Shown here piece by piece: positions 1-11,370 of a stretch of DNA of 64,000 nucleotides. How positions within the stretch are numbered: the first letter of the stretch is position 1; every line of letters begins with the position of its first letter. Origin of the DNA: Angiostrongylus vasorum. Lineage: Eukaryota > Nematoda > Chromadorea > Rhabditida > Metastrongylidae. The DNA lies in contig JADANN010000032.1 in NCBI GenBank assembly GCA_018806985.1, positions 646,001 through 710,000 on the forward strand, read 5' to 3'. A program made the position numbers and the translations under genes. A model generated the notes under the pieces. It saw only the letters and a list, made by a program, of their open reading frames with translations. It searched no databases and was not told the DNA's origin.

Positions 1-100
1 CGTTTATCGCACAGTACGATAATTAGCAAATCTCTTTCTAAAAGTCTTTTCTAAACTCTCGTTGACATAGCTCGTAACCATGTTACTGTTGTAATTCCAG

Positions 101-3100
101 AGTTCATAGGGTTCGCAGTGAGGATGTAATGAAGCTTACAATTTTAAGATCAATCCTGTCCTACGTATTTCCGTTCCTACAACGCGAGCGGATGTCAGTG
201 CGGAGCGGAGTCGTCATGAGTACATCGGTAAGTTAACAGCTGCCGCACTGGTGCTGGTCTTTTCTAGCTGATCCCTTATTTTACAGTCTTCTTCTTTTTT
301 TCTAGACCTTCTAATGTTTACGGCTTCATATAGAGTGCTTTAGCTATCATTTGCACTATCTGTAATGCCGGTAATAGTGGACTGTACTTTTTTGAAATTG
401 AATAAACCAGAAGCTTTTTAATCCTCCTATCGCATGTCAGAACTGCTTAGTAGGGTCAATTTGTCCGACAGATACTGTGAGCACTGTTTCTTCCCCATTT
501 TTTTCAAAAGGAATAAAATTAAAGAGACTTCGTAGGAGATGATGGCGTTGAGACTATGGTGCCATTCTTTGTTCAGAGTGCATGTTTCTTAGCCTTGCAA
601 TGCTTTATCGACGGCCAAATGATAGTTTAGGTGTAGGAAAACCAACTATTGCGCTCTCAAAAGAAGTGAAGGATTTTTGACTCGCACAGTAGTTGAGTAG
701 ATCGTTGCTGACCTTTGTAGCAATTTCAAGGCAGGAGTTTCACCAGCCTGCAGCGAAATTATCCATTTTGTCATAAAGTTATTTGCTTGAATGCTTGATA
801 GAAAGACCGCAGCAGAAAAATATGTGGAATGTCTGTGACCGGCAAAATCATAATATTCGCCTCGTTGATAATGTTATTATTACAAAGTCAATCATTAGTC
901 AAGTGGCACGATTGCTGCCTGACAGCTCGTCGACCTTTTTGTGAGCCTAAAGAAAACGATTTTCATAAAAAAATGGATTTGTTAATGATGCTCCATTTGC
1001 ACTCAGCGGAACCATATCTGCGAGAGAACGAGCGGGAAACGTGAGAAGCGTATAAGATGCAGTGCAGAGGAGAGAACACCGTGATTTACCTTTGAGAATC
1101 CAATCCTCTTCTAACCGAAACAGAGAAATGTGATAAATGTGGGATTCGCCTATCCGAGGTTCTGACTTACGTCGTCGATCAAATTTAAGGACTAATTTAG
1201 AAATAATGCGTGCTCATACGTCTTCAGGGCAACCGGTCGACAGCAGTCATTAGAGATTGGGCTCTGCGAATTGTGGCGTACATGAAAACTAGCAACTGAT
1301 TGATTTGAATCCGTCACAAGGGAACTGATAGCAGTAGTATATCTGTAATAATTTGCTTATGATCGCGTGAAGAATAAACTACCTGAAATTTTTTACATCT
1401 GAAATCTTTCAAAACACCAAATATTCAAACCAAAAAACCGTCCTCTGAACAGAGCGCCGCCGAGTTAGGGTTGCGTCTTATGAACGGTTCTCCCTTGAAG
1501 AAGATATGACTCGATATGGCGACGAAGACACCACCTCAAGAAGGTGAACGAACGACTGTTGACCATTGGCTCAGATCATCCCTTCTGAGGAAGACGATAA
1601 CGTCGAAGTGTTAGCGGAATAAATATTTGATAACAACCTCGTGTTAACTTATCAATGAAATAAGGTACAAGATGCTCAGTTTCCATGAAAGTTTTGTCAT
1701 TACTTTTCATGTGGGCGCTTAGTTTTGATGAATCTTCATCAATGTATTTTATTGCCGCTCACAGTGTAATATTTCAGGCAATTAAAAAATATCTCAAAGT
1801 GCACGAGCTTCTTCTTGCCGAGAGCCACTGAGAGAGCGCTTATCAAGTGTGCTAAACAAAATGGGATAAGGACTGTTAATCCAGTAGATGAGGTAATAGA
1901 ATCTCTGTTTCTGTCGATACTGCTAATTTTTTACAAATTGTAGACTAAAGGAAGTTTTATTCTTGGAAATTAAACACTTTTTCCTACTCGTATATATATA
2001 TATTTACTTGACTTACTCTTTAATAGTGCAACCGCAATGATGCTGAGATATTTGCAAAACTCCAGACCGCAGGTGTTTGCGGGAGGATGAACGCGCTATT
2101 ACCCTTTCCGGGGGCTAACGCGTTCACCACCACACCATGCGGGTCCCTTGTTTTAATAGCACTTTTTTCTTTTTTTTGGTACCCTGAATTAAGCAACTGC
2201 GAATGTGTAAAAGAGAAATACTTTGATTCATAAGAACTCATATTCGTGGTTAAGGCATCAGAACTAGCTGCTCTTTTATCCAGTGAGCTAAAAATTCACT
2301 TTTAACCATGTCGGACATGAACGAAGACTTTCTTCCGGAGGTTAGTGTAAGCACAGATACGACTGATTGGGAAATACTCATACATTTGTTATCCTGCACC
2401 AATGATGTCTCAAGCGCACGAGCAATTTCTAGCATGCATCCACTCTTAATTTGGTTTTCGGATGAGAGCACTGAATTCCTTCAGTGTTTAATGGGCGATT
2501 TCTTTGCAAATAAAAGTTGTACAATGAATGGCACCATTGTTTTGCGTGAATTATAGAGCGAAAAGGATTTTGGACTAAAATGTCCTGTGTTGGGGATGAA
2601 AGAAGACGGAAATGCTAGCCTTTAGATCCGAACGGCTTTTCGAATGCAAGTGATGAATAAAAGTGATTAAAGGCAAAAATTCAAATTTACCTGCAGCTTT
2701 AATGACGGTTGGGCAGACATTGACCAGGCTGGTCTCGGTACTCAGCGAAACACAGTGGCTAAACCAGCAAGAGTCCGAAGAATGGAGAATATACTGAGGC
2801 CCACACAATCATTGAGGACGGGCCGTCCAAGTATCCCAGTTAGTAAGTTAGTTGACGAAACCCCTTTTCCACGGATGTCCTTCATGAAGGCATCCGTTGG
2901 GCGCGTGGCAATGTAGCGCTTCCACAGATGGTGGATGGGGAGACAAACGCGTGTCAAAGCGACAAGGTACTTTCCTGAGACGTGGTTCGATCCAAGAGGT
3001 AGATTCCCTGTTTTTTTTCTGCTGATGTATACCTTCTATATCATTGTAAAGTTATTCATGCATCCGTGGGTGAGTGTGTTCACGTGTTCAGTGTTCAAGC

Positions 3101-6100
3101 AGATTGAATTCACTTCAGTTCGCCCAAAGGTCTACAGTCATTTGAATGAAAAGTACATGGGAGATGAATAGGAGTCGCCTCCAAAAATTAAGCTCTACTT
3201 CTAGTCTGAGAGAAGCTAGAGAGCTAGTTGCGAATATGCCGATTCCCGACGTTGACACCTCGGCAAGCTACCAATGGGCACTAAAAGTCGAACACGATAG
3301 AATACATGGACCTCATTCCCTTGATTCATAAGAATCCCCAATGCTGCAGCATTAGGGAAATGTGGGTAGGGTTAAGCTTCGAAAATCTCAGTGCCATCTT
3401 ATGCTGCCTAAATCTATGAGGGCTAAAGTTAAGGACAGGGGACAAAGGATAAAACGATAAAGCTTGTCGATCAATCCGTGAGGGATACGCTGTGTCGTGT
3501 ATTCAACTTCATCAGTCGTCGTTTGATTAAGTGCATGTCCGGCTTATGCAGTGACTGGTCGTGGCTTACTGATTTCTCGAGTTAGTGCCACTATCCTTCC
3601 AAACAGGTCTGATATCAATTTGTCCACCCTGGAGCGATGAAAAGCTTGGTGAGCTTGGAACGCGCTACACGAGCCTTGGGCTATAGTTACGATCTGTAAC
3701 ATAACTCATCGGCACTTACACCTCATTTCTCTGTTGAAAGCCCGATTCTGCAGGCTGGAAGTATTAGGTACGACGATATATGGAAGACTGAGACGATTAG
3801 ACGCCACCAATTAAAACCGTCTGTCTTACTGGAAAAGAGCTGTTCCTCAAAGCATGTGGCAATAGAGGTACAGACGACGTTTTCATCAGCTCATGGTTAA
3901 GCAGCTTGGTCGTCTACGCTTCCACATCAAGATATGATGATTGCGTGGCCGAAGAGTTCCATATGGGTTCCGAGGGCAGAAGCGTTCTACATGGGCTCGG
4001 AGAAGTCCTGTAGATTACGGTCTCATCTAAAAAGTCATCTACGGTGATTTCGAGGCCAAGATTAGCTCCAAGAAAACGTCTGAAGAACTTAACATCAGGA
4101 CACAGATAGTAATGAAATAAACAGCGTGGGTAGGTCTCTGAGTTTATCATAACGTAATATACAATTCTCAGAAACTCACAGTTTCATACACTGTAATCTC
4201 ACCATTGGAAGTGGGAGTTTCCCAGTGGAGAGTACCATGACGAGATAGTACTTTGTTCAACTTTTTCACCCTTAGTACACTTTTTTTCCGAGAGCAATAG
4301 AAACTAATAACCTTCAATAAATGGAATCTCGTAACCACCACAAACGTAGTTTTTGTAAGATTAGCTTTTGAGAGGATGCTTTTCTTACCAAGAGCCGTCG
4401 CTGTTCAGAAACACTCGAGCAAATACGCCAACATGGGATCACGTGAGCAGTAAGCGATCACCAGCTAATGTCCGAACTTGCAAAACTGAACAATAAGGCA
4501 ATAAGAAAGCTCTTATAAGAGAAAGAGCAGCAGTAATTGGTAAAGCTACAGAGGTCGGGAAGAGCATTCGCAACGCCGATCGAAATTTCGTTAGTCATGA
4601 GATTGAAATGATTTCAGGTTCTAACATAACAAACCAAAAAGGGAAACGTCCCTCACATTAACAACTGTCGCCCAATCCACCTGTTGTCTGTCTTCTATAA
4701 GGTCTTCACACACGTCATCCTAAACAGAGAGAACACCGGACAAAGGACAACAGTGTGACCAAGCAGGGTCTGGAAAAGGATTTAATCGAATGTATATGTC
4801 CACGCAATAACAGGACCTAACGAAGTACCGCGATAGTAAAACCACTTTTTCCCACTTAAAAAAAACTCTTGATTAAGTTTAGATAGAAGTGATTATGGAT
4901 GCTTTGGGCAGCCAGCGCATCTTTACTCAATGTACAAAGATTCTTTGTGAACTACACAACAAATTTGACGACCAGGATCTCGAAATTCTGGAACGATATT
5001 AAGCTGGAACAAGAGATGTACTGGAGAAGGTAATACTGTTTTGCCGTAATTTTTTCACGGTAACTCTCGAGAACGTCATGGAAAATGGAATGAAAATACA
5101 TAGGAATGAACGTACCGTAACTGGGTCATTTTCGCTTTGCTGATGATATCGTTCTTAATGCTTGCCAGTTTCGATAAGGCCTATGGAAAGATTGTTCTTA
5201 AATTGAGTCGCAGGAAGGGAATATTCATGAGAAACGGATTTGTTTTCGATGCCATCCACGCGGATCGGGGGGTCGATCATGTATTGCAGAGGCGCCTCCG
5301 ACCACTGCGCTACACAAGCCCTATCGCGACTTTGAAAGGGCTTTACTAATGGTACCCCGTATTACACAGCTGAAGGAGTGTGAAATGCACGAAATACATC
5401 AACAACCAAAGATGCTAGGCGGCGTTATGCTAGCCAAAGTGTCAAAAAAATCAATATTTTTCAAACCGACTTCATTAAACTTTAAACCTTAAATGATGTA
5501 GGAAATCAGTTGAGCCAGACATGTGGTGTGTCTAAGCAACAACAAGAGCTGTGGGGAACTAGAGTTCCTCAACATATACTTACTTACTTGGTACTTGAAT
5601 GGCCCATCCTCACTGCTTGTGCGGCCTCCAGCATAATCTCCATTTTTCGGAGATTTGCTGGTTAACCCACTATGGTGCCCCCAGGTCTTCACCACCACAG
5701 GCAGTCGCAGCCCTTGTGGATCAGAGGGAGGTTTACCACCATGCGACTTTGATACCAGGACGGTGGTGGATCCTGGTATTGGTTTACTCTTAGCTAGGTT
5801 TCCTGATAGAAACGCCGGACTCCTCAGCTTGGGATACCGTTCCAGGGGATGAATCCCTCGTTGTACATCGCAGTCCGTCACCCAGGAAAACCTCCCAGTC
5901 GCGATGAGGCGGTAAACCTTTGGCAGGTCAACATATACTAGAGGAAAGATATGCTGCTTAACAAATCCTTAGACCAAGCGGAATACGGGCTTCTGTCATG
6001 CGCGATTACAGATGAAAACTTCACAAGCGTCCACTCGAGTCACGCGTAGCTGAACGGAGGGCAGTTTGCAGGTCATGAGAGTTCATTTTTTATCCACAAA

Positions 6101-9100
6101 CAACGCTGTTTTCTACAGTCGTGAGATTGTTAAACAGCATATGTTTAATTCCATAGAAAAAACACAGTGCAATACAACAGTAGCTGACGTTTCGGCAGTA
6201 TCGCCTTCTTCAGAGCCTGGAAGGGTATACTGACATACAATTTACTAGGCCAAGCGCTTCAATGACACTTACAAAAAAGACGAAAAACTCTGTGGTAATT
6301 ACATGGTCAACAGCTTCTCGAAAAAACACCGCTTTTTTTTACGAGACTTCTAATGAGGAAGATTAGAACAGCTGATTATAGTCGCATAAGGTTGATGACT
6401 ACACCATCCCACATCAGAAATTAATGCGAACATACGGGGTCAAGTCGCGTACGACCTCTGGGCATTCATCCGTGCTATTTATTGTAGGGTTTTTGGCATT
6501 TATCCAAAAAGCCTCAAGAAGCTTTCGCGGTAGTGTTTTTTGTCTCCTGTGCAAGGATGTTGACTTTTACTTCAAAATCGTCTCAGCTGTGCTTTTGTAT
6601 CCTATGCGTGCCTAGTGGGGTACTTTGTCTTAGTTTTCGTTTGCCATCTAGATGTTCTTTTATACGGATACACAAATGTCTGCCCGTTTCACCAATATAT
6701 TCACCTCCGCAATTATTACAAGAGATCAGGTATATCGTACCTGAACTCATGTAATCACTGTCCCCTGTCGTAAGGGCAAATTACGCAATTTGTTGTTGGC
6801 GGTTACGAACTAACTGACGACGCAGACTAGCCGGTGGTATTTCAACTATCGCTGCCGATTTTTCTAGACCTGACCTTAAGCATCGTTTAATAGCTACGCT
6901 TACTATATCGCTAACAAAAGGCAACATAAACGGGACTTTCTTTTTGGCCATATGCTTCGCTTGGGCGCTTCGCTCTGCTTCCAAACTTATCTCGTGGGGT
7001 TACTATTTCGTAGGCATTGGAGATGGCTATTTGCTGAGCCAAGTCGCGCGATTCTTCCTTTAGTTCCCTGGTTGTGCACACAGAGGTGGCTGTTCGAAAC
7101 ATGTTTCTCATGTTTCTCACAAGCGCCCTCTTTGTGTGTGAAAGATGGGAAGAAAGGAAACGAATGAGGATGTTCTTGTCACTTGGCTTTCGGTACCACT
7201 TTGGCATGTAACCGCTACTTGATAGGTTTATTTGAACGTTTAAAAACGGAAGCCAGTTTTTTCTCGGTTTCCCCAGGGTGAACCTAATGTACTCAGACTG
7301 CTCGTTCAATAATGCAAAGAATTTCTCCATTTCCCTCCTGCGTAGAGAAGACGACAAAACAATCATCTACATATCTGCAGTGGAGTAGTGGCCGGAGATC
7401 GAGAACAGGGGGCTTCTATCTTGGACATAAACACATTGGAAGTTACGTAAAAAAGCAGTGAGTTTTTCGAGAAGCTGTTGATTATGTAATTACTATAGAG
7501 TTTTTAGTCTTTTTGTACGTGTTATTGAAGCGTTTGGCCCAGTAAATTGTATATCCCATACCCTTCCAGGCTCTGAAGAAGGCGATACTGCCGAAACGTC
7601 AGCTATTGTTGTATTGTATTGTTTTTTCTATAGAAGTAAATGTATGCTGTTTAACAGCCTCGCGATTGCTGAACGGGAAAACGACGCATTCATATTCCAA
7701 TACCGAGGTTAATAGAAAGTCGATCCTGGGAGCTGTTTTCTACTTTTGTTGTTTACATTTGTGTTGTACACTATTTTATGGTGTGGGCGCTGAGTCAGAA
7801 GTTATCAGCTCACAGATGTTGCGGCCCTATCGGACCAACGACATTAAATAATTGGAATTTTTGTCTAAAAAATCCATTCAGTGAATTGATTTTCAGGAAG
7901 GGATGCATTTGTTTCATGAGAAGGACGTTAAGACAATGATTTCTCAAACGTACGAAGGCGACCGTAGTCCTGTGGTAAATGCGTGATTTCAGCGGCTTTG
8001 ATTACTTACTAATGGTCTTGGGAAATAGAATCTGATTATTTACAGGGGAAAATCATACCCACTTGTTGTTCCGATTATACGGTTTCATTTGGACAAATGA
8101 GCTACAAAGACATTCGTTTGATAGATTTCGCTTCGTCGCATTGGAAAGTCTTTGGCGCAGGAGGTGGGTCCTGAATTCTGTAGGGCTTGAAGTGGTTACT
8201 ATTTTTTATAGATATCTTTGAGAACCAAAGCAAGTGGTAATACCAAGATACTTCAGTGCACTGTGTCATCATGCCAATTTTAGTAAATCTAGTTGACTGG
8301 TTAAAATCTTTGTATTTCTAGGATAGTTAGTTTGAAGCATTTTAGGGTATATTCTGGAGCATCTTGCCGTCATTTGCGAATTGAAAGGGGACACCGCGAA
8401 GGGTTTTACCGCCTCATCCTGGGTGATGATTTACTAGGGTTTCGGCTATAATGTAAAGTTGGGTTAGTCCCTACAATAGGGTTATTCAGGTCGAGAAGTA
8501 CGATATTTCCATTTGGAAACCTAACCAACAAAAGAAAAACTTGCGCCACAGCATTGTTCGACAAACTACTGGTAGCCCTGGCGGACAAATGGGAAGGCGT
8601 GTCATACCGAAGGTATTATGCTGTTCGTTTCTTTCAAACGAACGGGGACCACTCAAAAAGTTTAATATGAGCCATAGAGCTCAACAGAGTGCAACATGGC
8701 AATACAGTGTGGTTGGTTCGATCCCACGCCACAGAATAGCTATTCCTTTGCTATTCCTTTGCCAACTCTTCATGGTCGGAGAACTGGTTTCAGAATTATC
8801 TGAAAGGATTAAAACACTGCTATAACATTGGCCACTGAACACCATTGTGTAAGCTCAGGATGAATTCACTCATCTCTACAATGCATAACGGAGTTGCTAT
8901 GAGTAAGTTGCGATATTGCCATGAGTAAAGGGTGCGTGTGGCGCAGTGATCGGAGGTGCCCTGCAACACACACGTGGAATCGAACCACGCGCCCATAATC
9001 CACCAAGTCCTCCATCCCTCCAGGGTCGGCAAATTGGTACCAGGCGTGTCTGGGAGATAGCAACACTGGCTCGATGCATCAGTAGGCCACCGTGAGTCAT

Positions 9101-11370
9101 TGTAAAAGCCAGATATGCATTCAATCACCTCTAAACAATGCTCAGTGAAGTCGAATGCATGGCGCATCTCTGAGAGATTGATGAACGTCGAGAGCTTTAG
9201 CTTTTTAGAGCTATGAGTAAAAGAATTGTAGTGCTGTAATCAATGTTGAGAAGGTTAGCATTGTATCTGGCTCTAACTCAACGGGCGTCCAGCCAGTGTC
9301 AAATAGGCCTATTAATACACATGGGGCTTGTAATAACTTGGCGATAAAACAGAACATAAAAGGATAAAGTTCTCGGCGTTAATCAACCCCTGAGGGACAC
9401 CATGCATTCTACTTCACTAAATATCGTTATAAGTGACTGAATGATTATTTGGCCTTTACAATGACCCGCGGTGGCCTACCGATGTATCGAGTCAGTGCTG
9501 CTATCCTCCCAGACAAATTTCTGGTACCAATTTGCCGACCCCGGAGAGGTGGAAGGCTTGGTCGGCCTGGGGGCGAGGGAATCGATCCCATGTCTATTCT
9601 AGGGCGCCTCCAACTACTGCGCCACACGCGCCCTTGGTAAAACAGTACTAATAAAAAAATCTGAAAGTGAATGAACTCAGTAATGATTTGAACGACATGA
9701 GGAAAACTCGACAATGAAATTTGAGACATTTTGTAAACCAAAAGAAAGCAACTGGTCTCACATTTACTGCCAACAAGAGGAAAATATTTTTTGCAAAATG
9801 CTATTTCCCGTCTTTACTGGCTTAACATTCCATGACTACCACATAATTGCAAAAGATGTTATAACTACTGTAGAAGAGCAAGTTAAAGCCGAGAAAAACA
9901 GATTGATGATAGTAAGAGTAGAAGGTACCATCTTTCATAGCTAAAGTTTGTCTGAAACTGAAAATGGAATGTACATGGTGTTGTAATAGCATTTGATTCA
10001 AAGTTATTGGGGCGCGGTAGTGCAGTGACTAGAAGTGCCCTGCATTACCCATGGAGTCGTTGGTTCAATCCCACACTTCACGCTTCGAAGCGTTCCATCC
10101 ATCAGAAAACTTCCACCAGACTTGTCTGGAAGGGCAGTAGTATTGGCCTAATACATTGTTAGGCCCCCCAAAAAATCACTGTTTAGTCCAGGCATGCATT
10201 CACTCACTTCTGTTGATGCTGTATGAAGTCGGATGCATGGCGCAACCCGAACGGACCGATCAATGCCGAAAGCTTTATCCTTTTACTAAAGCTGCCTTCG
10301 CTGTGGTTTTTTATTGTATCTAAGACATGTTGCTCTCAGAGCAATCTTGTTTTTGTTCCTGAGTTGTGACGAGGGGTACTTTTTACTGACGATTATAGTT
10401 TTCTATGCATAGTTTATAACGTGTAAGGTTCGATTTTGGTTATTTAATATACTTACTCACTTGGATACATGAACAGCGGTCTTCACGAGTTGTGCGTACC
10501 CCCAGCACATTTGCCATTCGTTTCTGTACCTCGCAATCGTCGTCCATGGTGGTGGTTTGATCCGAGCACGGCGGTGGGTGCGAGTCTCATACCGTGATCG
10601 TTAAAACAACTGCAGCTGCGAGTACAGTTCATCAACTTTGGTCACGAACACTTTTGCCCGACGTGTAGGTGGCCCTCCTAGGGTAGCCCTGTTATATTAC
10701 CTGCCCATCTATGTTTCGCTATCGATATATATTCTCTCGATCCAATGATGGGATAAATTTCGAAGATCTGAGCTGCGCATTGGGGATAGATGTTGTGAGT
10801 GTCGGTTAAATTCCATAAGATAGCGTTGAAGCACTCTGTGAATAGTTCTCAGCATTCCTGATATGGTTGAATTATCGGCCCACATCTCTGCTGCATAACA
10901 GAGCGCTGGGAGGACTGCTGAATAGAAAAGGTGAGCGTGGATTCTCAAGTCCTTCAGTTGGCCGGTAGTTTCTTTGAGTGACCCGGTCCAAGCTGCACCC
11001 AAGGCATACGTACGAGGCTGTCTCTGTACTCGGAGAACCATCCACTTTGATCTGTTTGCCTTCACAGCATGAACTTTCATGAAGTGGGTCTTGTTCCGAC
11101 TAACGCGTATTCGGGTTTTTTTCGTTTTCCCGATCGTTTTCGGGTTTCATTGAGCTCATTGATCAGTTTGATATAAGATAAAGATAAAAAGAAGTAGAAA
11201 TTTTGAACTGTGATGACGCGGTGTATGTCATTTGTTTTACAGGTGTTGAAGAAGTGAACGATACCTACGCCATCGATCCAGCACTGTTCAAGAATCGTAA
11301 TACTACTACCGTTAAAGCGATAAACTCGTCAGCTACCTTGAAAAAAAACCGGATGAAGACGGGCAGTTAA
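101..11370 (+). CDS. Gene A: unrecognised multi-exon protein gene (partial model)
   Basis: I infer exons at 101-227, 1778-1892, 7897-7974, 8046-8163, 9856-9924 and 11243-11370 (stop TAA 11368-11370). The last five join in phase with no stop. Acceptors include ATTCCAG at 94-100, ATTTCAG at 1771-1777 and TTTTCAG before 7897; donors include gtaagt, gtaata and gtaaat. The acceptor before 9856 (gcaaaag) is weak. Readable stretches include RATERALIKCAKQNGIRTV, DIRLIDFASSHWKVFGAG and VEEQVKAEKNRLMIVRVE. I see no family motif, so no function is proposed. The exon at 101 ends in phase 0 but the next needs two carried bases, so at least one exon between 228 and 1777 is missing from the model, and the 5' end may lie outside the window. 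The 6-kb intron 1893-7896 holds RTE, Penelope-like and short-repeat DNA. Confidence 0.5.
228..1777. other. Gene A intron or intergenic stretch, little recognised
   Basis: At least one exon of gene A should lie here, but I could not fix one by phase and splice sites. The 71-residue open frame at 829-1044 shows no family features. At 1585-1612 there is a hammerhead-like core (separate entry). Confidence 0.3.
1585..1612 (+). ncRNA. Hammerhead-ribozyme-like core, beta family (mutated)
   Basis: The strand reads CTGAGGA, an extra A, GACG-ATAA-CGTC as a 4-bp stem II, then GAAG where the hammerhead consensus has GAAA, then TGTT. Position 7 of the core may be any base, so CTGAGGA is acceptable. The GAAA-to-GAAG change would probably inactivate it. 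It is followed by TTAGCGGAATAAATAT, as in the other terminal-repeat copies of this family. Confidence 0.45.
2025..2157 (-). repeat. Family C repeat, partial
   Basis: On the - strand this begins GGACCCGCATGGTGTGGTGG, then a GTTCGT...CC B-box-like segment, then ACCTGCGGTCTGGAGTTTTG. Several near-identical copies lie in this window (27415-27835, 42990-43470, 50625-51420, 60700-60920). The head resembles a tRNA (A-box-like TGGTGTGGTGG), so I read it as a tRNA-derived short repeat. Confidence 0.75.
2695..2860 (+). repeat. Family B repeat, 3' part
   Basis: It shares the segment running from the GGCAGACxTTGxCCAGGCTG region through GAGGACGGGCCGTCCAAGTA to an AAGTTAGT-like tail with the full copies at 28105-28495 and 41530-41910. 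Only the distal part is present. Confidence 0.7.
2935..3450 (+). mobile_element. RTE-type non-LTR element, 5' leader region (degraded)
   Basis: This stretch matches 57150-57600 piecewise. Shared landmarks are CGTGGGTGTGTTC, TTCGGCCAAAAGG-like, GGAGTCGCCTCC, TGGACCTCATTCC and GCAGCATTxGG. At 57150 the same leader runs straight into an endonuclease reading frame, which identifies it as the 5' end of an RTE-type element. No intact frame remains here. Confidence 0.6.
3455..3690 (-). repeat. Family A tRNA-derived SINE, degraded
   Basis: Its order of landmarks is that of the better copies: GATCAATCC...GAGGGAT, ATTCAACTTCATC, then CTATCCTTCCAAACAGGTCTG and GCTACACGAGCC. It sits inside the RTE remnant, between its leader and endonuclease segments, so it inserted later. 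Confidence 0.6.
3770..5350 (+). pseudogene. RTE-type retrotransposon endonuclease and reverse transcriptase, decayed
   Basis: Pieces of an apurinic-type endonuclease read as AFYMGSEK and KVIYGDFEAKISSKKTSEEL at 3980-4110. Reverse-transcriptase pieces follow: CRPIHLLSVFYKVFTHVILN at about 4667-4725, a GKGF segment at about 4770, and FALLMISFLMLASFDKAYGK near 5130-5178. The last corresponds to the FADD catalytic box read across a frameshift. Many stops and frameshifts make it inactive. This order (EN then RT) is that of RTE-clade elements. Its C-terminus is not here; homologous C-termini lie at 10700, 22134 and 58200. Confidence 0.75.
5575..5930 (-). repeat. Family B repeat, near full length
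   Basis: On the - strand it runs from TTTACCGCCTCATCGCGACT through GGGATTCATCCCCTGG (B-box-like) to GGATGGGCCATTCAAGTACC and an AAGTAAGTAAGT tail at 5573-5587. The tail of simple repeats and the internal box suggest a SINE, but the promoter assignment is weak. Confidence 0.75.
6186..6213 (-). ncRNA. Hammerhead-ribozyme-like motif, alpha family (left end)
   Basis: On the - strand: GGCT, then CTGAAGA, an extra A, GGC...GCC (stem II, 3 bp), GAAA, CGTC, then AGCT. CUGANGA and GAAA are the two conserved hammerhead strands. GGCU and AGCU can pair as stem I (one G-U pair), and ACGU gives only a 2-bp or dimeric stem III. Cleavage would be after the C of GUC. The A between the conserved A9 and stem II departs from the textbook form. 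Confidence 0.65.
7573..7600 (+). ncRNA. Hammerhead-ribozyme-like motif, alpha family (right end)
   Basis: Same core as at 6186-6213 but on the + strand: CTGAAGA, A, GGC-GATACT-GCC, GAAACGTC, flanked by GGCT and AGCT. With the left copy it forms an inverted pair around the Penelope-like coding region. No core base differs from the left copy. Confidence 0.65.
8928..9205 (+). repeat. Family A tRNA-derived SINE, full length
   Basis: The 5' end is GGTGCGTGTGGCGCAGTGAT (A-box-like TGGCGCAGTGAT) with a B-box-like GGAATCGAACC at 8968-8978. A conserved body follows (CGGCAAATTGGTACCAGGCG, GTCATTGTAAAAGCCAG, GTGAAGTCGAATGCATGGCG) ending GAGAGCTTTAGCTTTTTA. About a dozen copies in both orientations in this window define the family as a SINE. 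It is not a functional tRNA gene because no cloverleaf can be closed. Confidence 0.85.
9360..9640 (-). repeat. Family A SINE, full length, inverted relative to 8928
   Basis: All family landmarks are present in reverse order: GGATAAAGTTCTCGGCGTTA at its 3' end and the CGCGTGTGGCGCAGTAGT head at 9628-9610. It lies 155 bp from the + copy, so the pair could form a hairpin in a transcript of gene A. Confidence 0.85.
10010..10290 (+). repeat. Family A SINE, diverged
   Basis: Head GGGGCGCGGTAGTGCAGTGA and B-box GGTTCAATCCC at about 10060. The body and GAAAGCTTTATCCTTTTA end are recognisable, but the middle is more diverged than in other copies. Confidence 0.7.
10690..11100 (-). pseudogene. RTE-type retrotransposon, RT C-terminal fragment
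   Basis: The - strand frame of 123 residues (11080-10709) includes AHLFYSAVLPALCYAAEMWA and RTIHRVLQRYLMEFNRH and ends near LRSSDLR-like SSDLRNLSHHW. This is the thumb region after the catalytic core in RTE-clade reverse transcriptases. It is cut off on both sides, in the last intron of gene A. Confidence 0.75.

Larger units (their letters stand above)
6140..7640 (-). mobile_element. Penelope-like element (alpha) with inverted terminal repeats
   Basis: Reading the - strand from 7400 to 6400 gives reverse transcriptase (CRYVDDCFVV at 7375-7346) and then, after a frameshift, FFALLNEQSEYIRFTLGKP, NWLPFLNVQINLSSSGYM and KWYRKPSDKNILIRFLSSH. Next comes a linker and a GIY-YIG nuclease segment, YLISCNNCGGEYIGETGR, followed by RIKEHL (about 6740-6640). 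RT plus a C-terminal GIY-YIG domain is the hallmark of Penelope-like elements. Inverted copies of an 85-bp terminal sequence flank it (6140-6235 and 7555-7640), each with a hammerhead-like core. The N-terminal RT half is missing and frameshifts break the frame, so it is a truncated relic. Confidence 0.85.

Noticed and set aside
2308..2556. 82-residue + strand frame as an exon of gene A
   Set aside because: It does not join in phase with 1892 or 7897, and the opposite strand is equally open.
5489..5881. 130-residue - strand frame that looks like a gene
   Set aside because: It is a translation of family B repeat sequence and recurs in part at other copies (for example 55409-55624).
8928..9010. 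A tRNA gene, suggested by A-box and B-box sequences
   Set aside because: No cloverleaf or anticodon arm can be closed, and the same head occurs with the same 200-bp body in many copies, so it is a SINE.
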